From Staphylococcus sp. IVB6214 (GTDB lineage: Bacteria; Bacillota; Bacilli; Staphylococcales; Staphylococcaceae): 64,000 bases of DNA. Made by a program: the position numbers and the translations under genes. The notes beneath the pieces are model-generated. The model had not been told where the DNA came from. It searched no databases and saw only the letters and a list, made by a program, of their open reading frames with translations. The DNA lies in assembly GCF_025558585.1 (NCBI RefSeq), contig NZ_CP094723.1, forward strand, positions 744,001-808,000. The letters are read 5' to 3'. This document shows positions 36,993-43,811 of this stretch, one piece after another; position 1 is the stretch's first letter, and each line of letters starts with the position of its first letter.

Positions 36993-37448
36993 TTACTCTA
37001 GTTCTTTTACATTATTATAGTCTAAAAAAGATATATAAGCACTATAAACGTTATAAATATCTGGAAAGTCTGCGAGATTGATTTCATAAGCAAACTTGTC
37101 TTTTTTATCAAATGAATTATTGTAAATGTGAATATGACTTTTAGGAGCAACTGTTCCGTCTGGGTTCTCGTGTTTACCACCGTTGACATCTACTCTAACT
37201 AGTGTATGATAAGTATCTTCAAAAATAATTGAAATTGAAAATCTATCCCTTTCTACATTTCCTCTTTTTATCGTCAAAAAATACTTTATACCTAATTTAA
37301 AACTTACTATTTCTTGTCTTTCGTTAATTCTACTAGCTACCAATGTTTTTAGTTCATTTTCATCAATATGAGTTGTTGGATATTTCAATTCATTTATTAT
37401 TAATTTTACATGCTCATCATTAAGATTGTGTAAATCAAGTTTCTCCAT
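36993..37448 (-). CDS. DUF6978-like protein, partner of the DUF1828 protein
   Basis: 151 residues, soluble, beta-rich in the middle (YFLTIKRGNVERDRFSISI) with a conserved-looking HVHIYN-type strand (here SHIHIYNN). I place it near DUF6978 from memory with moderate certainty. TTGGAGGTTGAGAG precedes the ATG. First gene of the two-gene minus-strand operon whose long leader holds a peptide ORF, an antisense RNA gene and an attenuator-like hairpin. Confidence 0.6.
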   Translation of the reverse strand: MEKLDLHNLNDEHVKLIINELKYPTTHIDENELKTLVASRINERQEIVSFKLGIKYFLTIKRGNVERDRFSISIIFEDTYHTLVRVDVNGGKHENPDGTVAPKSHIHIYNNSFDKKDKFAYEINLADFPDIYNVYSAYISFLDYNNVKELE

Positions 37449-37465
37449 CTCTCAACCTCCAATTT

Positions 37466-37486
37466 AAAAGGGTAGGCGGGCTACCC
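37466..37486 (-). terminator. Attenuator-like hairpin before the DUF6978-like gene (H4)
   Basis: On the minus strand GGGTAG and CTACCC pair around five bases, followed by TTTT, ending 17 bases before the gene start. It would stop leader transcripts before the first gene unless an alternative fold forms. Confidence 0.5.
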
Positions 37487-37498
37487 AGTATGTTTTTA

Positions 37499-37527
37499 TT
37501 GAATTTCGTTACAATATGAATTACAAT
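37499..37527 (+). promoter_or_regulatory. Promoter of small RNA P
   Basis: TTGAAT (37499-37504), exactly 17 bases, TACAAT (37522-37527). Points away from the minus-strand operon. Confidence 0.7.
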
Positions 37528-37533
37528 GACATT

Positions 37534-37620
37534 AAGATAACTCGAGAAGGATTAGCTTTGGGTCCCCGAATGGGGGTAGGCGAAAGCTGAGAATTCCTAT
37601 GACCCTGGGGTTATCTTTTT
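37534..37620 (+). ncRNA. Predicted structured small RNA P, antisense to operon leader
   Basis: About 87 bases from a plus-strand promoter to a run of five T. The ends pair: AAGATAACTC with GGGTTATCTT. Inside, AGGA/TCCT, AGCTTT/AAAGCT and CCCC/GGGG stack into one long irregular hairpin. There is no protein frame. It lies entirely inside the minus-strand leader of the DUF6978/DUF1828 operon, so it is a countertranscript of that leader. I do not recognise an established RNA family. Confidence 0.6.
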
Positions 37621-37658
37621 AAAATAAGAAGTTCGTCATCGTTTTCGAGGTCGAACAT
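37611..37658 (-). CDS. Leader peptide ORF of the DUF6978/DUF1828 operon
   Basis: 15 codons, MFDLENDDELLILKR, with a strong GGAGGG seven bases before the ATG. Its stop lies in the terminator stem of small RNA P on the other strand. A well-initiated, very short ORF before a hairpin and a gene suggests translation-dependent attenuation. Confidence 0.45.
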   Translation of the reverse strand: MFDLENDDELLILKR

Positions 37659-37742
37659 GGGCAATCCCTCCATTTTATATATTGTTTATGCGTTATCTTT
37701 GCTTTGGTCAGCGGAAGATGACGCTTTTTCTATGTTAAAACG

Positions 37743-37837
37743 AAAAAACCCCAAATGCTAATACAAGCACTTGGGTGATTCGGGCTGAATCTAAATATTC
37801 GGCCCACTTTGTTGAGGGCTTTCAGTTCCTGTGCTTT
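37743..37837 (-). ncRNA. Predicted structured small RNA M
   Basis: Minus strand has TGTTATAAT (37852-37844), an ideal extended -10. About 95 bases later comes the intrinsic terminator CCCAAGTGCTT with its partner AGCATTTGGGG and six T. A second hairpin, GGGCCGAAT with ATTCAGCCC, sits inside (37782-37805). No reading frame of note. It could be an independent RNA, or the first part of the minus-strand leader if the terminator is read through. Confidence 0.55.
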
Positions 37838-37917
37838 AAGTATATTATAACAAGTTTATTTAAGCAAATCTGATTGAATGAATATATTGATAACCAGATT
37901 TGATGGTAGCTTATACA

Positions 37918-37968
37918 TTTAACACCTGGTACTAAATATGATATAATAAAAGAAAAGTAGGTGTTAAA
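37918..37968 (+). promoter_or_regulatory. Promoter with flanking operator-like inverted repeat, DUF6338-like gene
   Basis: TTAACA (37919-37924), 17 bases, TATAAT (37942-37947). TTTAACACCT (37918-37927) and AGGTGTTAAA (37959-37968) are perfect inverted repeats, one over the -35 box and one over the ribosome site up to the TTG start. A dimeric repressor could bind both arms. Confidence 0.65.
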
Positions 37969-38589
37969 TTGATTTCAAATATTGTAGTTCAAATTATTGC
38001 AGTAGGGTTTCCAGGACTTTTCTCTTATTGGGTCTTATCCCAATTAGATATCGTCTACTATAATAATAACCAGAAATCTGAAAAAACAATCTTGTTGAGT
38101 TCATTGTCTTTATTAAATATATTCGTTGTGTACATTTGCTTGTCAGTAATAGGTTTATCTTTAACCAGTACATCTTTATTAGAGTTACTAATATCTTTTA
38201 TAGTTAGCGTAGTTGTAATATTCATTTTATCTGTTTATTTTTACCCCTTTGTATTTATGATAATGCAAAAACACATAATTGAAAAAAGAGTTAACAGAGT
38301 CAATTCAGTAAAATCAAATTACAAAGTGCTACCAAGAATCTTACATGAAAGACCGGACGACAAGCAGTATACACAAGCCTACATTTTTGACTTTAACAAT
38401 GATTTGGTGTTAGAAGGGTGTATCGGTAAATTCTCGTATAATGCGCCTGAAATATCCATAGAAAATGAAATAGACGCTACAACCACATATGAACAAGCTA
38501 TTAGTGTGTACAATGCAACTTCTAATTTAAACAGAGATGTGTATATTGATTTTGAAAGAAAGATCAAAATGATATTAATTCATTTTTAG
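37969..38589 (+). CDS. DUF6338-like membrane protein
   Basis: 206 residues; three or four membrane helices in the first 105, then a soluble domain containing RVNRVNSV and YTQAYIFDFNNDLVLEG. This resembles DUF6338 proteins of phages and islands; function unknown, perhaps superinfection exclusion. TTG start after AGGTG. It is the only plus-strand gene in the left block and has its own strong promoter, so it is an independent cargo cassette. Its 3' end overlaps the small minus-strand gene. Confidence 0.65.
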   Translation: MISNIVVQIIAVGFPGLFSYWVLSQLDIVYYNNNQKSEKTILLSSLSLLNIFVVYICLSVIGLSLTSTSLLELLISFIVSVVVIFILSVYFYPFVFMIMQKHIIEKRVNRVNSVKSNYKVLPRILHERPDDKQYTQAYIFDFNNDLVLEGCIGKFSYNAPEISIENEIDATTTYEQAISVYNATSNLNRDVYIDFERKIKMILIHF

Positions 38590-38687
38590 TTTTTCTTTGG
38601 TGGTGTTGGCGGTTTTACGGGCTTAGACTGCAACTTTCCCGTTTCTTGATTTCTAAATTCTTGTGTGTCAGATTTGTTTTCACTCAC
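38586..38687 (-). CDS. Short basic, proline-rich peptide
   Basis: 33 residues, GTG start with GGGAGGTG seven bases before. Sequence MSENKSDTQEFRNQETG then a Lys/Pro tail PVKPPTPPKKN. Soluble, disordered. Tail-to-tail four-base overlap with the membrane protein gene. The good ribosome site makes it likely to be translated. Confidence 0.55.
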   Translation of the reverse strand: MSENKSDTQEFRNQETGKLQSKPVKPPTPPKKN

Positions 38688-38703
38688 AATATCACCTCCC
38701 GTG

Positions 38704-38728
38704 AACGTCTACGCATAGTAGGCGTTTT
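38704..38728 (+). terminator. Hairpin upstream of the short peptide gene
   Basis: AACGTCTAC and GTAGGCGTT pair with one mismatch, followed by TTAT. It could terminate the plus-strand membrane protein gene. Confidence 0.45.
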
Positions 38729-38756
38729 ATTTATATCAAATCGTACTAATCAGAAC

Positions 38757-39554
38757 TTATATATCAGGCAATAATTCTTTGAATCGGATATTTAGGTTTG
38801 AAAAACCCTCATAAGTAGGGTAGCTTAACTTATAAATAGCTTCTATAAATGACTTGTCTATTATCTCTAACTCTTTTATTATATTCATCGTTGTACTTTC
38901 TACATTCTTCTCACTATTCAAAGAATGTATTACAATAGGTAGCCACTCACAGATTTTTTTGAATGCTAAGTCATCTCCAGTTGCCAAAGCATAAAATTTA
39001 TCGATAGAAATTCTTCTTATTTTATCATGGCTATAATTTGTACCATCAACTTTGCATTTCCAATTAGTGTCTTGGCTTTGTTTTGCTATTATTTCAATCA
39101 AGTAACATGTTGCATTAGAATCTTCTAGTATCTTTTGCTGTAACTTCATATATGTTTTTTGACTACTTGAAGAATTCATTGTGTTGTGTTTATTTTTCAT
39201 TTCTGCATATATATGGTGCTCTGGGTTTTCTAAATCAAATCCTGAATTAGGCACAGTCCAATTATCTATATAATTGAATAAATTTTGATGGAAATAACCT
39301 ATATCATTATTAATCCCTTTGTCTACTTGACGATAAATCTCAGCATCGATAAGTTCTTCTTTAGAAAAATTATTAGTGAACGAGTCGAAAATCATCTTAG
39401 TTGGATCTATAATGCTTTTGTTGAATTGAGATAAATCTTTTATAACTTGCTTCTTGTACATCTTATTAAGAGTGTCGTCAACATGAGCAAAGAAATCCGA
39501 GCAAGATATGAACTCAAGGTCCCAATTTTTTTCAATCTGTTCCCGAACCATCAT
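38757..39554 (-). CDS. Eco47II-family type II restriction endonuclease
   Basis: 265 residues. The central SGFDLENPEHHIYAEMKNKHNTMN carries the D-x(n)-E-x-K nuclease core (Asp in GFDLEN, AEMKNK). This arrangement is that of Eco47II/Sau96I enzymes, whose known members cut GGNCC; the recognition site here is inferred from family and from the partner methylase. Start ATG 39554 follows AAGGAGGCG that lies inside the methylase gene; the genes overlap by 23 bases. No controller gene is seen. Confidence 0.85.
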   Translation of the reverse strand: MMVREQIEKNWDLEFISCSDFFAHVDDTLNKMYKKQVIKDLSQFNKSIIDPTKMIFDSFTNNFSKEELIDAEIYRQVDKGINNDIGYFHQNLFNYIDNWTVPNSGFDLENPEHHIYAEMKNKHNTMNSSSSQKTYMKLQQKILEDSNATCYLIEIIAKQSQDTNWKCKVDGTNYSHDKIRRISIDKFYALATGDDLAFKKICEWLPIVIHSLNSEKNVESTTMNIIKELEIIDKSFIEAIYKLSYPTYEGFSNLNIRFKELLPDI

Positions 39555-40557
39555 TAAACGCCTCCTTACACAGGTATTCCTTAAGACTCATTCCCACATA
39601 ACGTGCAAGGTTTACAGGTACCGCATTCCCAATCTGTTTGTAAACATTATTGATAGAACCTTCAAAAACAAAATCATCAGGAAAAGTTTGGATTCTTGCA
39701 TACTCGCGAGTTGTGAAGGGTCTAGTCTCATCTGGGTGGCATCGTTCCGTTTGTTTTTGTTGTGGAGAGGTAGTCAATGTCAAAGAAGGTTCTTCCCAAC
39801 TCATACGTCTCGCCATTCCAGTTTTACCCCCACCTGAAAAATAGCTTTTTCCCATGTACTCTTTTGCAATATCTTCTGGTAAATCCCTCCAATACCCACC
39901 TGGAGGTACCAATTCAAGTACTTTTCTTTTCGATTCAGGGTATTTAGCTCCCTCGCTTTTGGGCACGTCTTTCAAAGCATCTTTTAAAGTTAGACGTTTA
40001 TCTTTAGGAGAAGGGAACGTATACTCGCCTAAATTTTGATAAACATCCTGCCTTATACCCACGATAAAAACACGTTCTCTTTTTTGTGCCACTTCATAAT
40101 CTACAGCTTTTAAAAGCTTCCAAGTAACCTTGTAGCCAATTTCTTCAAACACTTTTAAAATTGTTTTCAAAGTAGCGCCATTATCATGATTGATGATGCC
40201 CCTAACATTTTCAAAAACAAAAATTTTAGGCTGGAAATAATTTACAAATCTTGCATAGTCATAAAAAAGAGTGCCTCTCGCATCTTCTATGCCTCTCTTT
40301 AAACCTGCATAGCTGAAGCTTTGACAAGGAGACCCACCCGAAATTAAGTCTATAGTATCTTCTAGCTTTAAACTTGCTGGGTCGAGTTTTGTAATATCGC
40401 TTTCCCATACTATGTCTGATGTAAAGTTTTTTCTCAGTGTAGCTGAAGCGTATTTATCCATTTCGATTAAAGCTTTGTGTTTAAATCCAGATTGTTCAAT
40501 TCCTAAAGCTAATCCACCAGCACCTGCAAATAACTCTATCGAATTTAAATTTTTCAA
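39532..40557 (-). CDS. DNA (cytosine-5-)-methyltransferase of the Eco47II-type system
   Basis: About 341 residues. Motif I FAGAGG, motif IV SGGSPCQSFS with the catalytic Cys, motif VI ENVRG, motif VIII QKRERVFIVG, motif IX REYARIQTFPDDF and motif X QIGNAVPVN. The target region YFSGGGKTGMARRMSWEEPS resembles methylases that modify GGWCC or GGNCC. GTG at 40566 is one base from AGGA, so TTG at 40557, ten bases away, seems a better start. Protects prophage and host DNA from the neighbouring nuclease. Confidence 0.92.
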   Translation of the reverse strand: MKNLNSIELFAGAGGLALGIEQSGFKHKALIEMDKYASATLRKNFTSDIVWESDITKLDPASLKLEDTIDLISGGSPCQSFSYAGLKRGIEDARGTLFYDYARFVNYFQPKIFVFENVRGIINHDNGATLKTILKVFEEIGYKVTWKLLKAVDYEVAQKRERVFIVGIRQDVYQNLGEYTFPSPKDKRLTLKDALKDVPKSEGAKYPESKRKVLELVPPGGYWRDLPEDIAKEYMGKSYFSGGGKTGMARRMSWEEPSLTLTTSPQQKQTERCHPDETRPFTTREYARIQTFPDDFVFEGSINNVYKQIGNAVPVNLARYVGMSLKEYLCKEAFNDGSGTD

Positions 40558-40621
40558 TACATTCACTTCCTAATTTAATCAATTACTACAAAACTACCTT
40601 GCCGATAACTTTCATACGAAG

Positions 40622-40642
40622 AAGGGCACGTGGTGTGCCCGA
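40622..40642 (-). terminator. Cargo hairpin H3 (after lipoprotein gene)
   Basis: GGGCAC and GTGCCC pair around GTGGT, ten bases after the lipoprotein stop. Same type as H1 and H2, with a compensating T-to-C and A-to-G change. Confidence 0.6.
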
Positions 40643-40651
40643 ATAGCTTAA

Positions 40652-41173
40652 CTATTTTATATCCGAAGATTTAATTTGCCATTTACCTTTTACTTCCTTA
40701 AATACAGGCATTGCATTTAATTCTAAAGTGTATTCATCTGCTTCAGGAACATCAAAATAAACATAAGCAGTAGCTGTGTTGCCCTTATTTAATTGATGAG
40801 CGAAATTTCCTCTAACATCATCACAGCCATACCATTGTTGGTAGTTTTGGCCGTTAACTTTCATAGTTACATCTGTGTCAGTGACTAAAACTTGCTCTTC
40901 ATTTTCATTCTTAAAGCTTAAATTGACTTTAAGTGCCACACCATTATCTGTTGCTGTTGAAAATTCACCTGAAGTATCTGCGTATTCAACACTTTCTAAA
41001 GTATACGATACGCCGTCACCTTTGATAGTGTCACCAACTTTAAAAGTTTTGTTAGCCGTATCTTCTTGATTCTTTAGTTCTTTTTCAGAGTTAGAACTCT
41101 CGGGACCTTCATCATTTCCGCACGCACCTAAAATTAAAGTACTAGCTAACGCCATGCCAATTAGTTTCTTCAT
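40652..41173 (-). CDS. Prophage lipoprotein (DUF4352/DUF5067-like)
   Basis: 173 residues; signal peptide and lipobox LGAC, then a Ser/Glu/Asn-rich linker and an immunoglobulin-like domain (KVGDTIKGDGVSYTLESVEY, VALKVNLSFKNENEEQVLV). Such telomeric-repeat-binding-like domains are common in surface lipoproteins. In this position phage lipoproteins often block DNA entry of related phages (superinfection exclusion); that role is inferred. GGGAGAG ribosome site. Confidence 0.75.
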   Translation of the reverse strand: MKKLIGMALASTLILGACGNDEGPESSNSEKELKNQEDTANKTFKVGDTIKGDGVSYTLESVEYADTSGEFSTATDNGVALKVNLSFKNENEEQVLVTDTDVTMKVNGQNYQQWYGCDDVRGNFAHQLNKGNTATAYVYFDVPEADEYTLELNAMPVFKEVKGKWQIKSSDIK

Positions 41174-41238
41174 AATAAATCTCTCCCTATTTTTTTAAGT
41201 TATATTAAACGCATAAAGCTGTTTAATCAGTTATACAT

Positions 41239-41285
41239 CTTTATATATTGTTAATGGCTCAAATCTGATAAGGTAATCACAATAT
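41239..41285 (-). pseudogene. Relic of a second ImmA-like 3' end
   Basis: 47 bases match 43355-43401 of the intact ImmA gene at 43 positions. In the matching frame it still reads YCDYLIRFEPLTIYKDV and then stops. No other part of ImmA is recognisable around it. The rest of the 41174-41429 gap is AT-rich and empty. Confidence 0.6.
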
Positions 41286-41429
41286 ATGTTAGAATATAAT
41301 TAATAGGATATCGGGCGCTCGTGGTTTCATTATTTCAGAAACTATGCGTTGCACCTTCCTTAGTTAAGGTTTGGCTCAAAGTTACCATATCATATGACTT
41401 AGGCTTTCTTTGAATTCACCCGATGCAAA

Positions 41430-41639
41430 CTATACATTACTGTATAGAAGGGCAGTAAATTTACCAGGTAGCGAAATATTACGCGTATTAAATTCAGCAG
41501 GTTTTATACGAGAGATAGTGAAATCAGAAAGCTCTGAGTTGAATTTCATTGATGGCATCTCTCCAATTTCATTAGTATATTTATTTAAAATCTCTGAAGC
41601 ATAATCTGACTTAACGTTAGTAGTAGTTCCGTTACTCAT
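41430..41639 (-). CDS. Small protein of unknown function
   Basis: 69 residues, polar, starting MSNGTTTNVKSDYASEIL and ending in SLPGKFTALLYSNV. The end recalls the ALPGKFKGFYDNGV segment near the N-terminus of the ImmA protein at 43329, so this could be a truncated ImmA-type N-terminus rather than a complete gene. A hairpin (41649-41670) includes its GGTGG ribosome site. Confidence 0.4.
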   Translation of the reverse strand: MSNGTTTNVKSDYASEILNKYTNEIGEMPSMKFNSELSDFTISRIKPAEFNTRNISLPGKFTALLYSNV

Positions 41640-41648
41640 ATTGTTACC

Positions 41649-41670
41649 ACCACGGCTTTTTATCCGTGGT
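41649..41670 (-). promoter_or_regulatory. Hairpin sequestering a ribosome site
   Basis: On the minus strand ACCACGG and CCGTGGT pair around eight bases; the second arm is part of GTGGTGG just before ATG 41639. Confidence 0.4.
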
Positions 41671-41725
41671 TTCTTTATGTTTCCATAAAGTTCAGCATAT
41701 GTGTTTATCCTATTAATTTATATAT

Positions 41726-42020
41726 TTACAAAATCACTTTTCCAACAATTTGAACACCTTCATTTTGGTAGAAGTGTAAGTCTTCATAATCTTTGTTTAA
41801 TGATATTAAGGTTAACCTATCATCTTCTACACGCACTTTTTTGACATAAGCTTCCCCATTGATAATAAATACACCAATTTGACCGTTCTTAATTTCGTGG
41901 CTTTTCTCAACGAAGATGATTTCTCCGTTTCTAAAAACAGGCTCCATTGAATCGCCATTGACCAACACGCAGAAGTAAGTCAGCACCTTTTGGTACTTCA
42001 TCTTCACAAAATGCTGGAAT
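41726..42020 (-). pseudogene. Truncated, frameshifted CI-type (S24) repressor remnant
   Basis: The readable frame has VNGDSMEPVFRNGE with the catalytic Ser and AYVKKVRV with the catalytic Lys of LexA/CI-type S24 peptidases. Upstream the reading frame shifts by one near 41960: the other frame continues IPAFCEDEVPKGADLLLRV, the usual linker and cleavage-proximal sequence. The DNA-binding domain is gone; at 42020 the sequence turns into the end of an unrelated gene. It cannot be a working repressor and is a relic of another immunity type. Confidence 0.75.
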
Positions 42021-42396
42021 CAAAATAAAGAACACATTTAGGGCTATCGTTTCTTTCTTCTTTTGGAACAACAAAATAAGAACGTAAATAATGTTTAATG
42101 TTATACCGTGTAACTAGTTTCTTAGAATAGTTAATAGTTTTACATTTTTTCACAAGATTATAAAATTCAATTTCTTTTTTTGTCGGTTCTGTAATTGATA
42201 AAACAGATGATTTACCAGCTATTCTAACAGGAGTGTCAGAAAAATAATATTGACCTGTTTTAGTTCCACTCTTAATATTAATCCCGATGTAAATAGAAAG
42301 GAGAAGCGATCTCCCATATATGGCGTCTTTATTATATTTTGTTGGGGTCTCTTCGACCAAAAACACATGATTATTAGTAGTGATTTTTTTAATCAT
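42004..42396 (-). CDS. Unknown protein encoded with the exonuclease
   Basis: 130 residues with basic and aromatic content (KKITTNNHVFLVEETPTKY at the start). No motif recognised. ATG follows GAAAGGAAATATAGACG and overlaps the end of the exonuclease gene by eight bases, so the two are translationally coupled and possibly partners. Its own end is fused to the repressor relic and may be non-native. Confidence 0.55.
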   Translation of the reverse strand: MIKKITTNNHVFLVEETPTKYNKDAIYGRSLLLSIYIGINIKSGTKTGQYYFSDTPVRIAGKSSVLSITEPTKKEIEFYNLVKKCKTINYSKKLVTRYNIKHYLRSYFVVPKEERNDSPKCVLYFDSSIL

Positions 42397-43351
42397 CGTC
42401 TATATTTCCTTTCAAATAAGATAATAAAGTCTTTTCATCAATAATTTGAATATCCGCCCCTTGACGAATATAAGCTCTTGCTTTTCTCTGTTTTGAGACT
42501 AAACCATTTTCATCTGTATATCTATCATCTTGAGAGCCTTCAACTAAAATATTCGTTCTAGTTGAAACTCCGCTTTTGATATTAGCCCCATTTTTTCTTG
42601 ATAAGAGCATCAATTTTTCTTTTGAAATCCCAAACATACCAGTAAAAACAATGTTTTTGTTTTTTAGCATTAAATTGTCATATTCAATAGGTAGTTTATT
42701 GATATCCGTAATTTTTAAAGAAACTTTATCAAAAGCAGGCTTTCGTTTAGGGATAGTTCGATATACGTTTGTCAAATGACTGAACCTGACATACTGCTCA
42801 TCTATATTTTGAATGAGTTCTAAAAAATTAGAAAAACCGTTATTTTCAACTAAGGCGATTAACATTCTTGAAAGTGCAATAACGTCACCTTTTGCAGAGT
42901 GTAAGTTAGATTTATCAATATTGTATACATCGCATAAACTGTTCATACTAATAGAGTTTTCATTATGGTAGTACCTGAAAATATTAACGCTGTCAATGTA
43001 CATGTAATTCTTCGAGGCTAGGTTACAGGTTTCTGCCGTATAATTTAAAACGGATATGTCGAAATTAGCATTGTGTGCTATCACAAAAAAAGCTTCTTCT
43101 AGTAAAATTTCAATTTCTTTGAATACAGCTTCAAAATTAGAAGCTTTCAAAATTTTATCTTTAGGAATATTGTGAATTTTAGCGTTTTCATTACTGTATC
43201 TGTTATTAGGTGGGTTAATATAGGAGCTATATACTTTTTTAATTGATAAACCCTTAATAAGTGAAATACCAACTTCGCATGGACTGTTAGTGTGTTCATT
43301 CATAGTTTCAAAGTCTAAAACTGCAATGTCATACTTTTTCAAATTTTTCAT
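42389..43351 (-). CDS. DnaQ-like DEDDh exonuclease fused to a BRCT domain
   Basis: 320 residues. Residues 1-180 form a 3'-5' exonuclease fold: VLDFETMN (Exo I, D-x-E), AHNANFDISVL (Exo II), and HSAKGDVIALSRML (Exo III, H then D). Residues about 235-320 match a BRCT domain (NIVFTGMFGISKEKLM, GANIKSGVSTRTNILV), as in bacterial DNA ligase. It overlaps the ImmA gene by 23 bases and sits inside the repressor operon, so it should be made in the lysogen. Housekeeping relatives are repair proteins; here a defensive or immunity-linked role is possible. Confidence 0.82.
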   Translation of the reverse strand: MKNLKKYDIAVLDFETMNEHTNSPCEVGISLIKGLSIKKVYSSYINPPNNRYSNENAKIHNIPKDKILKASNFEAVFKEIEILLEEAFFVIAHNANFDISVLNYTAETCNLASKNYMYIDSVNIFRYYHNENSISMNSLCDVYNIDKSNLHSAKGDVIALSRMLIALVENNGFSNFLELIQNIDEQYVRFSHLTNVYRTIPKRKPAFDKVSLKITDINKLPIEYDNLMLKNKNIVFTGMFGISKEKLMLLSRKNGANIKSGVSTRTNILVEGSQDDRYTDENGLVSKQRKARAYIRQGADIQIIDEKTLLSYLKGNIDDD

Positions 43352-43802
43352 ACCCTTTATATATTGTTAACGGCTCAAATCTGATTAGATAATCACCATA
43401 TTTAACCTGTAAACCATATTTGGTTTTATAGTGTTCTAAACTATCTTGTACGAAAGTAGTAGATACTTCAAAAAATTCAGCGAGCTCATGAAGGTTTTGC
43501 ACACCATGATTAAAGGCATCAACCAACCCTTGTAGACTCACTATTTTTTCAAAAGCGTATCGTCTGGCTTTCATTTCGTATTTTTTATTAGAAATACTAC
43601 TTTGATCTACAATGTTTCCATATGTATATTTATGGTGGCCAACTTCTTCAATTAGAGTTTCGTACTTAATAGAAGTTGGTAAATCTCTATCTATTAATAT
43701 CACACCGTTATCATAAAAACCTTTAAACTTTCCAGGAAGGGCAAAGGTATCTTTGATGTCTAGGTCATCATAATAGATTAACGTATCTTCGTACTTCCCC
43801 AT
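43329..43802 (-). CDS. ImmA/IrrE-type metallopeptidase
   Basis: 157 residues. LIEEVGHHKYTYG is the family metal site; in this phage subgroup the first His of HExxH is Glu, as seen here. The rest (ARRYAFEKIV, FFEVSTTFVQDSLEHY) is typical of the partner that cleaves or inactivates the HTH repressor on induction. Lies ten bases downstream of the repressor gene and is co-transcribed. Confidence 0.85.
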   Translation of the reverse strand: MGKYEDTLIYYDDLDIKDTFALPGKFKGFYDNGVILIDRDLPTSIKYETLIEEVGHHKYTYGNIVDQSSISNKKYEMKARRYAFEKIVSLQGLVDAFNHGVQNLHELAEFFEVSTTFVQDSLEHYKTKYGLQVKYGDYLIRFEPLTIYKGYEKFEKV

Positions 43803-43811
43803 AAAATCATC

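Noticed and set aside
37534..37620. Reading small RNA P as a tRNA, SRP RNA or known riboswitch
   Set aside because: No cloverleaf, no SRP tetraloop core and no ligand-riboswitch consensus that I recognise.
39508..39837. Plus-strand frames across the methylase-nuclease junction
   Set aside because: Shadows of the two minus-strand genes, whose motifs are unmistakable.
41410..41604. Plus-strand frame opposite the small gene at 41430
   Set aside because: Runs against the leftward operon, no ribosome site and no promoter.
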